Assembly (NCBI GenBank): GCA_028865155.1
Contig: JAGWKW010000083.1
Coordinates: 1-6,142 of the forward strand
Length of the DNA stretch: 6,142 nucleotides
Source of the DNA: Alphaproteobacteria bacterium
GTDB taxonomy: Bacteria; Pseudomonadota; Alphaproteobacteria; UBA9219
Direction: 5' to 3'
How positions within the stretch are numbered: position 1 is the first letter of the stretch; every line of letters starts with the position of its first letter. Position numbers and translations under genes: made by a program. Below the pieces are notes generated by a model that was not told the DNA's origin, searched no databases, and saw nothing but the letters and a program-made list of their open reading frames with translations. This document shows positions 5,308 through 6,142 of the stretch, one piece after another.

Positions 5308-6142
5308 ATGATTCGCCGATCAGCCCTTCTGGCCGCGTTTTTCTGCCTGTTCGCGGCCCCTGCCCGCGCCGCGCCGCCGCATGTCTATACCGATGCCGAG
5401 CTTCTGGCCATGGCCTCACGGCACAGCGCAGCGGATTTGCGCCATTTACCGCTCGGCGACGGGAAATATACGCTCGATACGCCGCGCAAAGGCTATATCG
5501 ACCTGTGCCGCCTGCCGCGCGGCAGGGGCGGCGGCGCGCAGCATGCCGGGCCGTGGATTCACGGCTCGACATGGAACCCATCCGAGAAAATCTTCGTTCA
5601 GGGGCGGCAATTCTGGAACGATGCGCGTTTTTCGATGTCGCTCGACAATGGCCAGCGCGATTTCACCGGCAATGGCTTGCCCGTCGATACGCCAACCGGC
5701 ATTTTTCCGATTCAGTCCTCCGACCCGGCGTTTCAGTACGACCGCAATCCGAACGGCGTCGAGGAACAGGATTACAGCGACAGCTTTCCCCTGCACCCGG
5801 CCTATACCGATCCGCCCTCCTGCATGGAAATGGAAGTCGGCGTCATGACGAACGGCGTGCCTTTGTTCAACGGTTTCGACGCCGATCTGCGCGATGCCGC
5901 CGCGCATGAGGTTCAGGATCATTGCGACGGCCATCCGCAGTCGGGCGGCGAATATCATTATCACAGTTTGAGCGCGTGTTTGAAAAACACCGATATCCAT
6001 CATGTCATCGGTTATGCGCTCGACGGGTTTCCGATTACGGGCGGCACGGTTGCGCCCGGCAAGTTTTTGACGACCGGCGATCTTGACGAATGCCATGGCC
6101 TTACCAGCGCGATCATGCTCGACGGCAAAAAGACGGTTACCT
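5308..6142 (+). CDS. Secreted YHYH domain protein (3' end beyond window)
   Basis: The frame is open from the ATG at 5308 to the last base, giving 278 residues without a stop, so the C-terminus is missing. The first 21 residues form a signal peptide: MIRR, a hydrophobic run (SALLAAFFCLFAAP), then ARA-A as a likely cleavage site, so the protein is probably exported to the periplasm or beyond. The family signature is present: NGVPLFNGFDADLRDAAAHE (182-201), DHCDGHPQSGGEYHYH (204-219) with YHYH at 216-219, and GYALDGFPITGG (235-246). Five cysteines in the mature part could form disulfides. YHYH proteins have no established function; the histidines suggest metal binding, which is inference. AAGGAG ends four bases before the start; a nearby ATG at 5295 is in another frame. 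It is divergent from glyA. Confidence 0.9.
   Translation, partial: MIRRSALLAAFFCLFAAPARAAPPHVYTDAELLAMASRHSAADLRHLPLGDGKYTLDTPRKGYIDLCRLPRGRGGGAQHAGPWIHGSTWNPSEKIFVQGRQFWNDARFSMSLDNGQRDFTGNGLPVDTPTGIFPIQSSDPAFQYDRNPNGVEEQDYSDSFPLHPAYTDPPSCMEMEVGVMTNGVPLFNGFDADLRDAAAHEVQDHCDGHPQSGGEYHYHSLSACLKNTDIHHVIGYALDGFPITGGTVAPGKFLTTGDLDECHGLTSAIMLDGKKTVT

Noticed and set aside
5295..5909. Plus-strand frame starting at ATG 5295
   Set aside because: It is out of frame with the YHYH protein, lacks a ribosome site and yields an Arg-rich shadow product.

Overview
The window looks like chromosomal DNA from an alphaproteobacterium. The evidence is GC-rich coding sequence, an alphaproteobacterial-type RNA polymerase omega subunit next to a long bifunctional (p)ppGpp enzyme, a Trm112/YcaR-type small protein with the CPVTK signature, and REP-like palindromes whose translation reads 'IPACAGMT'. 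I cannot name the genus.

Layout. Positions 1-192 are a leader upstream of rpoZ (193-618, +). rpoZ is followed after 39 nt by a complete rel/spoT gene (658-2871, +); together they form the classic omega/stringent-response pair. Positions 2872-3506 are a patchwork. A degenerate copy of the Trm112-family gene's 3' end (2875-2942, minus sense) contains a near-perfect hairpin. Beyond it lies an AT-richer stretch with an unrecognised small gene (3048-3425, -) that has its own Shine-Dalgarno and a possible promoter. Next come the intact Trm112-family gene (3507-3704, -), a pair of oppositely oriented REP-like palindromes (3728-3820), and glyA, serine hydroxymethyltransferase (3834-5144, -). The glyA leader carries a clear ZTP (pfl) riboswitch (5175-5245, -). 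A divergent gene for a secreted YHYH-domain protein starts at 5308 (+) and runs off the window end.

How the parts work together. rpoZ and spoT supply the transcription and alarmone side of growth control. glyA makes one-carbon units (5,10-methylene-THF and glycine). The riboswitch ties it to ZTP (and ZMP), which builds up when 10-formyl-THF is short, so it should raise SHMT production under folate stress. The Trm112-like gene sits downstream of glyA on the same strand but is separated by the REP pair.

The most noteworthy items are the ZTP riboswitch, the second Trm112 tail with an apparent microinversion at its hairpin centre, the AT-rich orphan gene lying between the two tails, and a glyA whose motifs differ from ordinary proteobacterial GlyA. 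I saw no CRISPR array, transposase, rRNA or tRNA gene.
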